A stretch of DNA of 64,000 bases from Leishmania donovani (lineage: Eukaryota; Euglenozoa; Kinetoplastea; Trypanosomatida; Trypanosomatidae): NCBI RefSeq assembly GCF_000227135.1, contig NC_018260.1:1388023-1452022 (forward strand), in the 5' to 3' direction. This document shows positions 10,645 to 21,052 of the stretch, in pieces (positions within the stretch are counted from its first letter, which is position 1; every line of letters starts with the position of its first letter). The notes below the pieces were generated by a model. That model did not search any database and was not told the origin of the DNA. It saw only the letters and a list, made by a program, of their open reading frames with translations. Both the position numbers and the translations under genes were made by a program.

Positions 10645-13121
10645 AAAATGCATAGTGCAGGCAGTATGCGCTGCAAGATTTACCGACATGAGACATTTAT
10701 TGCTGCTGCTGCTGCCACAGGGAGCGCGTGAGACGATGGCGGACGTTTTTGAGGCGCACATATGCGCAGTTGTTCGTATCTGTTTGCGTGCTGCTCATGT
10801 TTGCTGGTGAAGAGGGGATTGTGTGTGGGTCTGCGCTCCTGTCCCCTTCGTGTATTGTGCTTAAGAATAGGGGCACATGTGCCGTGAGCCGTCGACGGCG
10901 CACCGACGCTCCATCCCACACAACTCTCTACCGGGTGCACGGTAGCAATCTGGGTGGTTTGATGTGCGCCTCAGCCTCGTTGTGCGTGAGCAGCTGACCT
11001 GACGAGGACAAGCTTGGCAAGGACGCACAGCAGTGAGTAGGGGGAGGGTGCCACAATTCCATGCGGCGGCAGAAGCGTCCTGCCGTTTATTTTTTTTAGC
11101 GGTGCGTGCGAGTATTCATTTATTATTTGTATCATTTTTTGTCCGGTCATTTTGTCTGCTCAGCCCTCATCGCCCCTTCTTCCTCGTGTGGCTTTCTGAA
11201 ACCCTCGGCATGCTGCATAAAAACCTTCTCTTGTGTCTGTCTGTCTACCTCCTTCTTTGTGTGCTGAGCCTTTTCTTTGCCGATATGTGCAAACGAGGAA
11301 AGGGGGAAGGGCGGGCGAGAGCTGAGAATCACGAAAAAGCGGAGGTGTGCGAGAGGTGCTCTCTCCGACCTCTCCCACTCTCCTCTACCTCACTAAGGGT
11401 ACGTTTTACGCCTATAAATACCCGCTTAGAAACCTTTGTGTGCGTAGATGTGATTGCATTTTTTCCCTCTTTGGTACGGTGTGATACAAGTCCAATGTAC
11501 ACGATAGATATCCCATCATGCGCACATGTGTTGATAAGGGCATGCACACTCAAATACACGCAATCGATGCCTCTCTCTCGCGTCCTCTGCCTACCACATT
11601 CTTTGTTACCTGTGCTCGCTTTCTTTTTTTAAGGATGCAAGTGAAAAGCAGCCAAGCCTGCATCTCTCCCTGTATGCGCGTGGGTACGGGGGTGGGTATG
11701 TGCTGTGCTGTTTTCTCAGCATCGGCGTTCTTCTGTTTTTTTTTGTGCTTTACTGGTGTTGCCTCTACCACCACTACCACCATCTCCCCTCCCTCCCTTT
11801 ATCACTCTCTAAACCGTCTCTTTTTTTTCGCGCCGACGTAACTCCTCCTCCACAGCCATCACTACTTGGTGGATGCCAGCGTTGGCGGTCTTTCACGTCG
11901 CCAACTCTAAAGGGACACAAACTTTTCGTGCAATGAATACTCATGTCGTCCTTCCGCTTTTCTTGTTCATCCTGCTCCGCATTTTTTTTTTACTGTAGCT
12001 TTTGCATTTTTTTTTTTGGAAGTTCCGGGGCTACTATTCAGCTTGCTTGAACCCCTTGCGCCACCTGAGCACGGGGATGAGGAAGACACAGGTACCTCGA
12101 TGCTCCTCCCTCTCCCTCTCCCTCTCCCTCTCCCTCTCTCCTCTTGCAGCACGTGTGCGGCACCGGTGGTCTCTTCTTATATAAGTGAGCACGTTCAAAA
12201 TATCTTCTCCTTCATGTACAATATAAACTCGCGATGAGGGGATGTCGTCGCGCAACTGTAATTGGAAAAAGGAAGGCGGACACGCCGCTGTCACTTCTCG
12301 CCTTATGGCACATCATCACTGAGGTGCCTCGGAGTGTAAAGGCCGATATGCCGTGGCCCCTCTCCCTCCGTGACCGGGGCTTTCGAAGAATGGCGTGCTT
12401 TTGCCTGTATCGACTACACTCGTTCGCGAATAGTCCTCGAAGAGTGCTTCGGATGCTGTTGCTCCGCGCAGTCACAGTGCAAGCCCCCTGCATGTGATCC
12501 ATCGGATTACCTTCTTTCTCATTCCCTTTCTCTCCATCGGCCACAATCACCTCCACCTGACTTCGCTTTCAACGCAGACACTCGACTGCATGTCTCCGCG
12601 CGTGTGCTACTTTGGCGCCTTTTTTTCTTTTCCTTCTCAGCGGCACGAAGAACGTGGGACAAGTGGTTGCTCCCCGACGCGGGTCCGCCTGGCTTCCGTG
12701 GCGCGGACACCACAACACAGAGGGCGGGCACAAACCCAGCGAACAGAAGAACGGAACAACGCATCGATCGTCCTCACGTGCCGTTGCTCCTCCTCAAGAC
12801 CACGCACGTCAACCGACTGTGAAGAGGGGTGCTCGAAGATTCTTTTTTTCCCCCCTTCCCCCTTATTCCGATCTCTGAGTCGTTGTTGTGTGCCTGGGTA
12901 TTTTACTCTGGGCGTCTGTGTGAGAGGTGGCATTTGGAGGGTCTCCATCTTCCGGCGGCGGCGACGCGGTTCACGACTTCCGTCTTCTGCGTGGCGTTTT
13001 CGTGCTAGCGTTGTTTGGCGAGGCATCGACGGCATTTAGTCGGCATGTGACTCCAGAGGCGCGCACGAATCGAGAACCTTCTCCTCCTTCTGCTGGAATC
13101 GATAAGTGCCGTTGTGGCTTG
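10645..13121 (+). other. Intergenic/UTR, about 2.5 kb
   Basis: The 3' UTR of the large FAZ-type gene and leader of the SPT6 gene. It holds T-rich and C/T-rich tracts, a CTCCCT hexamer run at 12103-12140, and no convincing gene. Open frames here (for example 11033-11632 and 12494-13039) are low-complexity or lack any protein character. Confidence 0.55.
12103..12149 (+). repeat. CTCCCT hexanucleotide run ending in CAG
   Basis: About six tandem CTCCCT-type units at 12103-12140 are followed by CTCTTGCAG, with AG at 12148-12149. This is a textbook polypyrimidine tract plus acceptor, but the next good gene starts 1.2 kb further on and has its own acceptor. Confidence 0.8.
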
Positions 13122-13164
13122 TCTTCGTTCTCTTCGCCCCCCCCCCCCGCGTCTCTCTGTGCAG
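13122..13164 (+). promoter_or_regulatory. Probable spliced-leader acceptor for SPT6
   Basis: A T/C tract with a run of about 12 C ends in CTCTCTGTGCAG, AG at 13163-13164. The resulting leader to the ATG at 13334 would be 169 bases. Confidence 0.5.
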
Positions 13165-13333
13165 GTAGACGTATCAGTGCCGTCGTTGTGCCGCCCGATC
13201 ACCCCGCGTGGGCGGAGCGACCAACATCTATAGAGAGAGCGAGAGACACGAAAGAAGTCAATAACGCCTCGTACTCGCCGTCTTAGAGGTCTTTCCTACT
13301 ACGTTTCCGGTACGGCAACACGGCGTGCTAAAC

Positions 13334-16300
13334 ATGGACTCGTCAGCAGACGCTCTTCCCGCAGCGGCGCACTCATCCAGCAATGGTGCCGCCTCTATTG
13401 AGCACGTGTTCGCCGGGCTTGCGTGGGTGCGCGATTTGACCGACGCCAGCCTTGCGGCGGAGCGTGTGCACAACGCATTCTTGCAAGTGGTCTTTAGCTT
13501 TCTGCCAGAATACGATCAGGACGACGACGACGACGGCAGTGCCGCACGTCGCTTCGTGACTGCAGCGGAGCGGCAAAAGGAGGAGGAGCGCAACCGCCGC
13601 CTCCGCGAGGAGGCGCGTCGCGAGTTGGAGAATCTGCGCAATGAGCCGCTGAGCGACGCCGGCGACTCGGGGCAGCGTAGTGGTGACGAAGAGGATCAGA
13701 GATCGGAGGAGGCGAATCTTGCCGACTTTGAGACAAACGAGTTCATGCACTGGATTGAGGCCGGCGCCTCTGACCATTTTGCTGCACCGCGGCACCAAAT
13801 CGATGAGGAGGGCTTACGCAGCGACCTCGAGTTCAAGTTGGAGCAGACGGGGCTTGGCAAGACTACGGAGTCAGCAGTGCGTGCGACATGCCCGGAGCGG
13901 CTCAAGGAGGCGCTCGTGGAGCCTCGAGTGCTTCCAGATGGTAGCGTGTGCGAGTTTTCCCTCCAGCGCGAGGTTTACTGGGTGCTGCGTCAGCTGCGCA
14001 ATGCGGGTCAGCCATTTGCACACAATACGCGCATCTGCGCCCTCGCCAGTCGTCCGCTCGCCGAGATTGTCGACGAGCCGGTGGTGGTTGCGCTGGGCTA
14101 CGCACTGCAGAAGATGACGGTAGAGCACTATGAGCCTGGCCACCTCATGGTATACCACCAGACGCCCCTGCATCCACTTCTGTGCGCGTTGCTGGAGGGG
14201 TCAGTGCTGACCGAAGACGCCAGGCACACCATCGCGCCGGCGTCCTACGCGTACAACGCCACCACCGGCCAGCGCCAGGAGCCGGCCATCGGTGAAACCT
14301 ACGTCGGATTCGACGCTTTAGCGCGTCATTCCATTGGCGAAGGCGACCCGCTGTGGTACGGCGACCGCCGTGAGCGTCATTACGCCCAGCGCAAGCCGTG
14401 CTTCATCGAGCTTGGCCGCCTCCTCGTCCGTCTCGTGGAGTTGAACCGTCTGTTTCTCGGCCTCGAGTACCGTCGTCAGCGCATGATTTCCTCCCTCAAG
14501 GACCACCCGGACGCCCGTGTGCAGGATCAACGTACGATCCTGAACTCCCTCGTATTCGAGAGCGCAGTGGAGGCGGACATTTGGCTGACCTTTGTAGACA
14601 GCCTGCAGGGCTTGCACGGCACCGACCCCTACCTGCGCATTCGAGAGCTCGGCCTGGAGGACGCCTTTGAGGAGTTCAGCATCACCGGCCTGCAGTATCA
14701 GGAGAACCTGCGCTCCAACACGGCAGTGACGCTGTGCCTGAGCAATGCGCACATGAACTTGCGCGACTGGGCCGCGAATGTCGGCCGCACGCTAGCGCGG
14801 CCACTAGACGGTGAGCAGATTCTGTCTTTGTTCACGAAGGCGCTGGTATCGCAGTTCTCCAAGGCGCCGGTGCTGGCCAGTATGGTGTTTGATGTCTTCT
14901 GCGCCGAGGGCGACCTCATCGTCAGCTACAAGCGTTCGGAGCGTTCGGACCAGATCTTTTCGCTGGCCAGCATGTTCACGGAGCACGCGCAGTACTTCCT
15001 GGAGCTTCTCGAGATGGAGCGCAATGACCTCGTGAAGCTATACTTTGTGCTGGATCAGAAACTTGTGTACGACATCCTCAACCTCGAAGGCCTCTACCAG
15101 CGCCGCGAGGACACAGATTGGTGGCGCGCGCGCGACGAGGCGATGAGCTTCGTTGTCATTCGCCTGTTGGAGGTGCTTCCAACGCAGGTGCGCGCTCAGC
15201 TTACCGCAAACGCCGAGTACGTTGTGAGCGTGTCGTCAGCGCAGCGCCTCAGTACCTTCTGTTCACAGGGCCCGTACGCCGCGACCCGGCTTCAGCTCAG
15301 CGACTTCGACGGTGCAGCGCGGCTGTGGGAGCCGCAGTGGAACGTCGTGGAGGCGCTCCCCGCAACCAAAGAGGCGCACGACGTCAGCCGCGTCTGTGCA
15401 GTGTATCGCGGCAACAGCGGTGTCACGGCCTTCACCTTCATCGACGAGCATGGCTCCGTTTTGGGCACGACGCGTTGGGTGGACTGCGCTGTGTCGACTG
15501 TGAGCGGGCGCGAGAGGGCGGTGCTGCAGGCGGCACAGCTGCGGAAGCTGTTCACGCAGTGCCGGCCTACGGTGGTGGCCATCGGCGCCTCCTCCACTGC
15601 GTGTCTGCCTCTCTTGCGCACTCTCGAGAACTTTGTGCGAGAGCAGGTTCATCAAAGTACTTTTGTCGACGTGCCCGTTGTGTGGGCGAGTGTGGAGGTG
15701 CCACGGTACTACAGCGTCACGACGTATGCGCGGTTAGAGCTGCCACAGACAGAGAACATTGTGGTGACGAGCGTGGCTCTCGCCCGCTACGTCCAGGACC
15801 CGCTGCAGGTGCTGTGCTCCTTGTTCGAGGGCGAGCAGACAGCGCTGCAGCTGTGCCGCACGATACGCATCTCAGCCTCGCACGACCGCCAGCTCTACCA
15901 GCGTCTGGCGTGGGAGATGAGCCTGTGGGTGGCGGCGGTGGGCCTGTGGGTCAGCGATATCGTGTTCCGCCCCAACGCTGCTGCGACGCTGCAGTTTGTT
16001 CCAGGCCTCGGTCCTGCCAAAGCGCGTGCGTTGGCCAATGCCATCCTTCACTCCGACGTTCCGCGAAGTCGACGGCAAGTGGAGCAGCTTCTGCAACCCT
16101 ACGGGGCCGCCATTGTACAGAACGCCGCGCCGGTGCTGCGCGTTCGCTCACCGGAGCAATGCGACGCGGAGCTCCCGTGGCACCCTCTCGATGCAACACT
16201 GATCCCGTCGCAGTGGTACACGATCGCTTGCATGGTGGCAAAGGCAACCGCCTCCTCATCGACGCTGCCGGCAGAAGTGTTGCTAGTGGGGTTGCTTGGA

Positions 16301-17707
16301 ATGACGCAGGAGGAGCGCCGGGCTGCGCTCTACCGCGTCGACGTACCTTCTGCGGTTGCCAAGGTCAAGGCGAGTGCCGCGGCCCTGGCCGACGTGGGTC
16401 GTCGTGAGGTGGAGCTTGTCGTGGATGAGCTTATTGCGAATGGACGCTCCTTTGCGCGCCGCCCGTACCGCCGCCTCACGAACGTCGAGTTCATGAGTTG
16501 CATTACTGGCATCACGTACCTCTCCAGTGCTGACATCAACGCGCTGTCTAAAGGGGCTGGGGCGGGAAGCGGCAGCGGAAGCCGCGGCACCTTCGTGGTG
16601 CGTGAGGGCGACTACGTCACGGGTAACATAACCAACGTTCAGGGCGGCTCCACGCCTGGCATCCGCCTTGCCACCTCGCGCGGCGTGACCGCTTTTATCG
16701 CGGCAGTGGATATCCGCGACGAGGCGATGCGTGTAGACCTTCTCGAGTATATTCGTCGGTCAGAGCAGCTGCAGGACTGGAAGCGCCACGAGAACGGTGA
16801 CGCGCGGCCACTGGAGCGGGTGGAAGCGCCTGTGTGGCTTCGCCGCGGCGCTCTCCTGCAAGGCACCGTACGTCGCTGCGTCTGGGCACGCTGTGAGCTG
16901 CACCTCCAGTGGTGCCAGCCACGCGAAGAGCTGGCGGTGTCAGGCGACGACAACGGCGAAGGGGAGACGGCCATGCCGTCGTACGGCAACATGGAGCGCG
17001 GCGGCGCCAGCAGCAGCGTGAACTCGCTGAACACGGCGCAGGTGGAACAGCAGGTGCGTGTGTTCGCGACTAAGATGTCGCGCCACCCGCTCTTCCGCGA
17101 CGTTTCCAAGAACGGTGCGGCCGACATGCTACGCGACAAAGAGATTGGCGAGTCGCTTCTGCGCCCGCGCACCTCAAGCGTGCATCGGGTGGTGTGTGAG
17201 GTGAAGGTCGGCAGCAACGCTACGAACCATTGGGTCATCTCTGAGGAGCGCCGCGCGAGCGGCCAGTTCTACTACAAGGTCGAGGATCGCGTCGTGGACC
17301 GGCAGTGGGAGTTCACCGACGTGGATGACTTCCTGTGCAACTTTGTGGAGCCGATGGTGAAGCTCATCCAATCGATTCGCGCGCACCGCCGCTTTGAGGA
17401 CAGCACCGAATACGTACAGGCCGCCCTCGACGCTCAACGCGAAGTGAGCGGCGGCTTTGCCTACGCCTTCGCCGAGACGGAAAGCAAGCGGCACCTCTAC
17501 CAGGTATACTCGAGCGGTGGCAGCGAGACGTACCACTTTCCCCTGCACATCACGAGCGAGTTCATCTACATTCGCCTACCCTTCTTCCACGATGGGAAGG
17601 CGAGCAACAAGTGGGTGCCGTGCAAGAGTGCGGAGAAGGTAAGCGAGACCGTAAAAAACTACGCTCGTGCGATGAGCAAGCGGTCAAACAATGGTGAGCC
17701 ACATTAG
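13334..17707 (+). CDS. SPT6: Transcription elongation factor SPT6
   Basis: Predicted 1457 residues. ATG at 13334 is preferred; the frame 9 bases upstream opens only with GTG. An acidic, charged N-terminus (runs of Asp and Glu) is followed by the Tex-like core: a YqgF/RNase H-like region around residues 685-765 (VCAVYRGNSGVTAFTF), a helix-hairpin-helix near 890-905 (PGLGPAKARAL), an S1-like segment near 1085-1130, and tandem SH2 domains at about 1250-1335 (HPLFRDVS ... ESLLRPR) and 1350-1430. This is the standard SPT6 order, and the length fits given a short C-terminal tail. SPT6 is a histone chaperone that travels with RNA polymerase II and whose SH2 pair binds the polymerase linker. Whether histone handling matters equally in polycistronic transcription is not shown by sequence. 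Confidence 0.9.
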   Translation: MDSSADALPAAAHSSSNGAASIEHVFAGLAWVRDLTDASLAAERVHNAFLQVVFSFLPEYDQDDDDDGSAARRFVTAAERQKEEERNRRLREEARRELENLRNEPLSDAGDSGQRSGDEEDQRSEEANLADFETNEFMHWIEAGASDHFAAPRHQIDEEGLRSDLEFKLEQTGLGKTTESAVRATCPERLKEALVEPRVLPDGSVCEFSLQREVYWVLRQLRNAGQPFAHNTRICALASRPLAEIVDEPVVVALGYALQKMTVEHYEPGHLMVYHQTPLHPLLCALLEGSVLTEDARHTIAPASYAYNATTGQRQEPAIGETYVGFDALARHSIGEGDPLWYGDRRERHYAQRKPCFIELGRLLVRLVELNRLFLGLEYRRQRMISSLKDHPDARVQDQRTILNSLVFESAVEADIWLTFVDSLQGLHGTDPYLRIRELGLEDAFEEFSITGLQYQENLRSNTAVTLCLSNAHMNLRDWAANVGRTLARPLDGEQILSLFTKALVSQFSKAPVLASMVFDVFCAEGDLIVSYKRSERSDQIFSLASMFTEHAQYFLELLEMERNDLVKLYFVLDQKLVYDILNLEGLYQRREDTDWWRARDEAMSFVVIRLLEVLPTQVRAQLTANAEYVVSVSSAQRLSTFCSQGPYAATRLQLSDFDGAARLWEPQWNVVEALPATKEAHDVSRVCAVYRGNSGVTAFTFIDEHGSVLGTTRWVDCAVSTVSGRERAVLQAAQLRKLFTQCRPTVVAIGASSTACLPLLRTLENFVREQVHQSTFVDVPVVWASVEVPRYYSVTTYARLELPQTENIVVTSVALARYVQDPLQVLCSLFEGEQTALQLCRTIRISASHDRQLYQRLAWEMSLWVAAVGLWVSDIVFRPNAAATLQFVPGLGPAKARALANAILHSDVPRSRRQVEQLLQPYGAAIVQNAAPVLRVRSPEQCDAELPWHPLDATLIPSQWYTIACMVAKATASSSTLPAEVLLVGLLGMTQEERRAALYRVDVPSAVAKVKASAAALADVGRREVELVVDELIANGRSFARRPYRRLTNVEFMSCITGITYLSSADINALSKGAGAGSGSGSRGTFVVREGDYVTGNITNVQGGSTPGIRLATSRGVTAFIAAVDIRDEAMRVDLLEYIRRSEQLQDWKRHENGDARPLERVEAPVWLRRGALLQGTVRRCVWARCELHLQWCQPREELAVSGDDNGEGETAMPSYGNMERGGASSSVNSLNTAQVEQQVRVFATKMSRHPLFRDVSKNGAADMLRDKEIGESLLRPRTSSVHRVVCEVKVGSNATNHWVISEERRASGQFYYKVEDRVVDRQWEFTDVDDFLCNFVEPMVKLIQSIRAHRRFEDSTEYVQAALDAQREVSGGFAYAFAETESKRHLYQVYSSGGSETYHFPLHITSEFIYIRLPFFHDGKASNKWVPCKSAEKVSETVKNYARAMSKRSNNGEPH

Positions 17708-18826
17708 CGGCAGACAAAGAATACCGCCAGGTCTACGTGCGTGTGCTGTGCACGCAGCGGTTGGAGGGCAGCGTAGGCAGAAGGCGTGGGGAAATAAGGT
17801 AAAGGAATGAGGCACATTTGGTGGGTCACGGTTGTGCCTATCCCCTGCATCAAGAGCCCCTGTTATGGCATCGCGGGGAGTCGGTGAAGTCTCTGGTTAG
17901 TTCAGCGTTCGAGGGTGATGATCGCGGTGGTTCTGTGCTCCACTGCGGGCGCTTGTGTGTCGGCTGTTTGTCTCGGTTTTCTGTGTTGCACAGGTCCGTG
18001 TGTCGTGCGTGCGCGTCCGTGTCTGCGTGTGGATGAGGGTTTTGCAGGTGTCTCTCTATTCCCTCCTCGACGCTGACCTCGTGGTCCTCCGTCTTCTCTT
18101 GTGTGCTCTGTCCGTTGCTGTGCGTAAGGTAAACCCGCCCAACTCCTTGCTTTACTAAAAGCGTGCCCATGCCCTACCTCGCGCCACCCTGTCCCAGGCC
18201 GCCGTGTAGCTGCCAGTTATGATGGACGCGGAGGTGACGGTGCCGGATTGTGTCTTGTGCACACTGCAGCAACAGTGCTGGCTGATCTGCCGCTGCTCGT
18301 CGACGCGACTAGCTTCAACTCCGCCACACAGAGTGTGCTGTGCCGGTGACGCGGCGGCACTTTACGCTCAGTTTGTGGAGAGATTGAATGCGCGACGCAT
18401 CGCGCCCTCCTCGAGGCACACCCACACGCCGACGGGGATCGTCTGCAATTCTTTCGCTCCTTCCGTCCTTCGACTTGCCCCTCCCCCCGCTCGCTTCCAC
18501 GTTTTTACAGGCGAAAGTACTCAACGCCCGGCGTGCACAGTCCCACACTCACCAGCAGCCGTGCTCTCTATTCTCCCGTGCACCCGTTATTGTGTGTGTG
18601 TGTGTGTCTGGAAGGGGGTGTGCAGAAGGGCGAATAGCGTAACAGACAAGCCGCGGGCATTCCTTTTCTTTGTTTGTTTCGTTGTGGTCACTGCATTGCA
18701 TCTCGGTCCCGCCACCTGCACGCCATCGGAGTTGTCTCACCTCCCAGCCTTCTGGTCCGCTTGATTTTGCTCATCCCCTCCTCTTCGTTCCTTTCCTTGT
18801 GAGCCCCGACGCGTGGACACAGGCGA
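17708..18826 (+). other. Intergenic/UTR, 1.1 kb
   Basis: GT- and CT-rich DNA with a (TG)n microsatellite at 18591-18607 and a pyrimidine tract at about 18765-18800 with AG near 18802, the likely acceptor for the next gene. Another AG at 18821-18822 lies only four bases before the ATG. No gene seen. Confidence 0.55.
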
Positions 18827-20224
18827 ATGCTGCGGCGGGGTCTTCTACGTCTAGTGCGTGCCTTGTCAGCGGATGCGTCGCTCGTTTCGCTGCCGCGGAA
18901 CGTGCAGCGCTGCGAAGTGTTCCGCAATGTTGTCTCACTAGATGAGGAGGAGCTCATTTACGCCGAGCTCAGCCGTATTCTGCAACGCGAAGGACAGACG
19001 ACCGTCTGGAAAGGGTCTACGCCGGAAGACAAGGTCATCAAGCATGTGTACCTGGAGATGTTCGGCACGGAAAAGGAATTCACTGAGGTAAAGAACTGGC
19101 AAAAGAGGGAGGTGCGCCATCTACCGGGGTTTCTGTGGTCGCCGACATTGCTGCGCGTGCTGAGTGACGTGGCGCCGCCGCTGATGGGTGCAATACCGGA
19201 TACGGCGCGGGTTGTAGAGCATCAGATCCCCGGCTACGAGATGCATGTCGAGCACCCCACCGTTGGCACTGGCTTTCTTTATCTCAATCTGCTGAGTGAT
19301 ACCGTGTTGGACTTTGACGACGAGAGCACTGGACGGCGCGGGCAGGTGCTGCTGCCCTCTCGCGCCCTAATGTGCGTCTCCGGCGAGGCACGCTGGGGCT
19401 TCCGCTTTGGTGAGAAGACGGAGGAGGTGCACACGTACGTCGCGGCCAACGGAACTCGCAGACGGGTGGAGACCGACATGCGCCTCAGCGTGCAGCTGTG
19501 GAAGCTCAACCCCGATCTCCTCGACGGGCGCCTCTTGCAGGAGAGGCTCGAGGAGAGTATGGAGATGGCTGGCAAACAGCTCGCGGTGGAGGTGGCTAAG
19601 CGCGTCGAGCTGGAGAAGGGCTGTGAGGAAGATGCGGCAGTGCTGCAGCCGCCTGACGTGCAGACGCCGTCCCTCACCGCTGCCGTCGATCCGCAGCGCC
19701 CGCTCAACACGTTTTTGGCCGCGGCAATGGAGAACGTGTCGGGCAAGGGTGTGCTTGGCGGTGATCTGGCACAGCCGGGGGGTTGCTTGGCTTCCGGCCA
19801 GGCCGGTGCCAAGAAGACGATGGGGGATATTCGCCAAGACTATGGGCAGTACAAGCAGCAGTTCTCTAAGGTGTACGGTATCCTGCAGGACTTGAAGGTG
19901 ATGCAGGACTCCGGGCAGCCGATCAACGACCTGTGGTTGAAAAAAAAGATGACGGAGTCGTCCTCGGTGGACGCGGAGAAGGATCGCGAAGACGGCTTCG
20001 ATGCCTCCAACATCGAAGGAACGTGGGATAAGGTCGACGCCAAGGCGCGCTTCTATAAAGCGAAGCTGAAGGCCATGGACTACGACGGCACCGCCTTCCT
20101 CAACTCTCGCATGCCTGACATCTCGCAGGACGCCCCACTCGACATGCGCAGCACGATTCGTAAGATGGCCCCCCATGTCAAGGATGGCGACAAGATTCTC
20201 GCCAGCCTCCCCAACTCCGGCTGA
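18827..20224 (+). CDS. Mitochondrial AlkB-like (ALKBH7-type) protein with altered iron-site residues
   Basis: 465 residues. The N-terminus MLRRGLLRLVRAL is basic and amphipathic, as in trypanosomatid mitochondrial presequences. Residues 95-228 follow the AlkB/ALKBH7 double-stranded beta-helix pattern: GYEMHVEHP at 137-144, NLLSDTVLDF at 154-163, VSGEARWGF at 184-192 and MRLSVQLWKL at 218-227. The usual HxD iron motif appears as H140-V-E142. The distal His that normally follows the SGxAR(Y/W) element is Phe194, and the second Arg of the RxSxxxR cofactor motif is not conserved. Catalysis of 2-oxoglutarate-dependent oxidation is therefore doubtful. Residues 240-465 form a charged helical extension absent from ordinary ALKBH7. 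A structural role in mitochondria is possible. Confidence 0.65.
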   Translation: MLRRGLLRLVRALSADASLVSLPRNVQRCEVFRNVVSLDEEELIYAELSRILQREGQTTVWKGSTPEDKVIKHVYLEMFGTEKEFTEVKNWQKREVRHLPGFLWSPTLLRVLSDVAPPLMGAIPDTARVVEHQIPGYEMHVEHPTVGTGFLYLNLLSDTVLDFDDESTGRRGQVLLPSRALMCVSGEARWGFRFGEKTEEVHTYVAANGTRRRVETDMRLSVQLWKLNPDLLDGRLLQERLEESMEMAGKQLAVEVAKRVELEKGCEEDAAVLQPPDVQTPSLTAAVDPQRPLNTFLAAAMENVSGKGVLGGDLAQPGGCLASGQAGAKKTMGDIRQDYGQYKQQFSKVYGILQDLKVMQDSGQPINDLWLKKKMTESSSVDAEKDREDGFDASNIEGTWDKVDAKARFYKAKLKAMDYDGTAFLNSRMPDISQDAPLDMRSTIRKMAPHVKDGDKILASLPNSG

Positions 20225-21052
20225 GGGCACACGTCTCCCTTTCATCTCCCCCTCTTTGTGCATTCTGCTATGCAACATTTTATTGTAGTTGTCGCCATGA
20301 GTGGTGCGCTGCTGTGATGGCTCCTCCGACAGTTTTCCCCTTCTCGCTCCCTCTTATCGATCTCCTCCACGCTCTACAAACCTCGACATGCCGTGCTGCC
20401 CAAGCTCCGTCGAAGGGGTCAACGCTGAAGCGGAAGCGCCCAATCTGTAAAACAAGAAAAAATATCTGTGAGTTTATCTCTGTGTGTGTGTGTGTGCATG
20501 TGCGTGTGCGGCCATACACAAAGTGAGGGATGCCGCGCTCGAGTACATATTCTCACTCTCTCGCTCTCACGAGCGCCTCTGTGTTCACGTGTTGGCTAAT
20601 TGCTTTACTGGATGGGTGGCTTCAGCCCCCTCTCCCCTCCCTACTCACCGCACTGCATCCTTTGCTTGTGGTATCTCGCTACACAGAGTGTCCTCACTTA
20701 TCTCTCGTATTTCCTTGCGTTCTCATGCTCAACTCGATAGCCCGAAGCTCAGAACGGCAAGTCGTGCAGCCGTCACCTTCCACTCAGACACACACGAACA
20801 CAACAGCCGCGCGCCTCTCTTACAGGCGTCACCATATCGTTGCGCCCACATCAGACAGCTGTTTGCCACCTCCCTGTCCCCCTCGCGACCATCATCCACC
20901 CGACCCCACCCAGCCCGACAATCTGCACGCACATGCGCACGAGTTGCCAGCGTGAGTGTCACCGCCTCATCAAAAGCGTCGAAACGGGGGGAGGCGAGAG
21001 AAGCGCAACAGCAAAAAAAAAACTTAAACGCTCGCACGTTACTCTGTGAGCG
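20225..21052 (+). other. Intergenic/UTR, 0.8 kb
   Basis: 3' UTR with a (TG)n run at 20481-20496, then C/T-rich leader DNA with several possible AG acceptors between 20900 and 21000. An A-rich patch lies just before the next ATG. No gene seen. Confidence 0.5.

Noticed and set aside
11033..11632. 199-codon + open frame
   Set aside because: First codon is not ATG and content follows T-rich UTR composition.
13325..13333. Upstream GTG start for SPT6
   Set aside because: Nuclear genes of this group start with ATG; ATG at 13334 is three codons later.
17881..17935. tRNA-like fragment (GTTAGTTCAGCGTTCGAGGG)
   Set aside because: Resembles tRNA box fragments but does not fold into a cloverleaf and lacks the matching acceptor ends.
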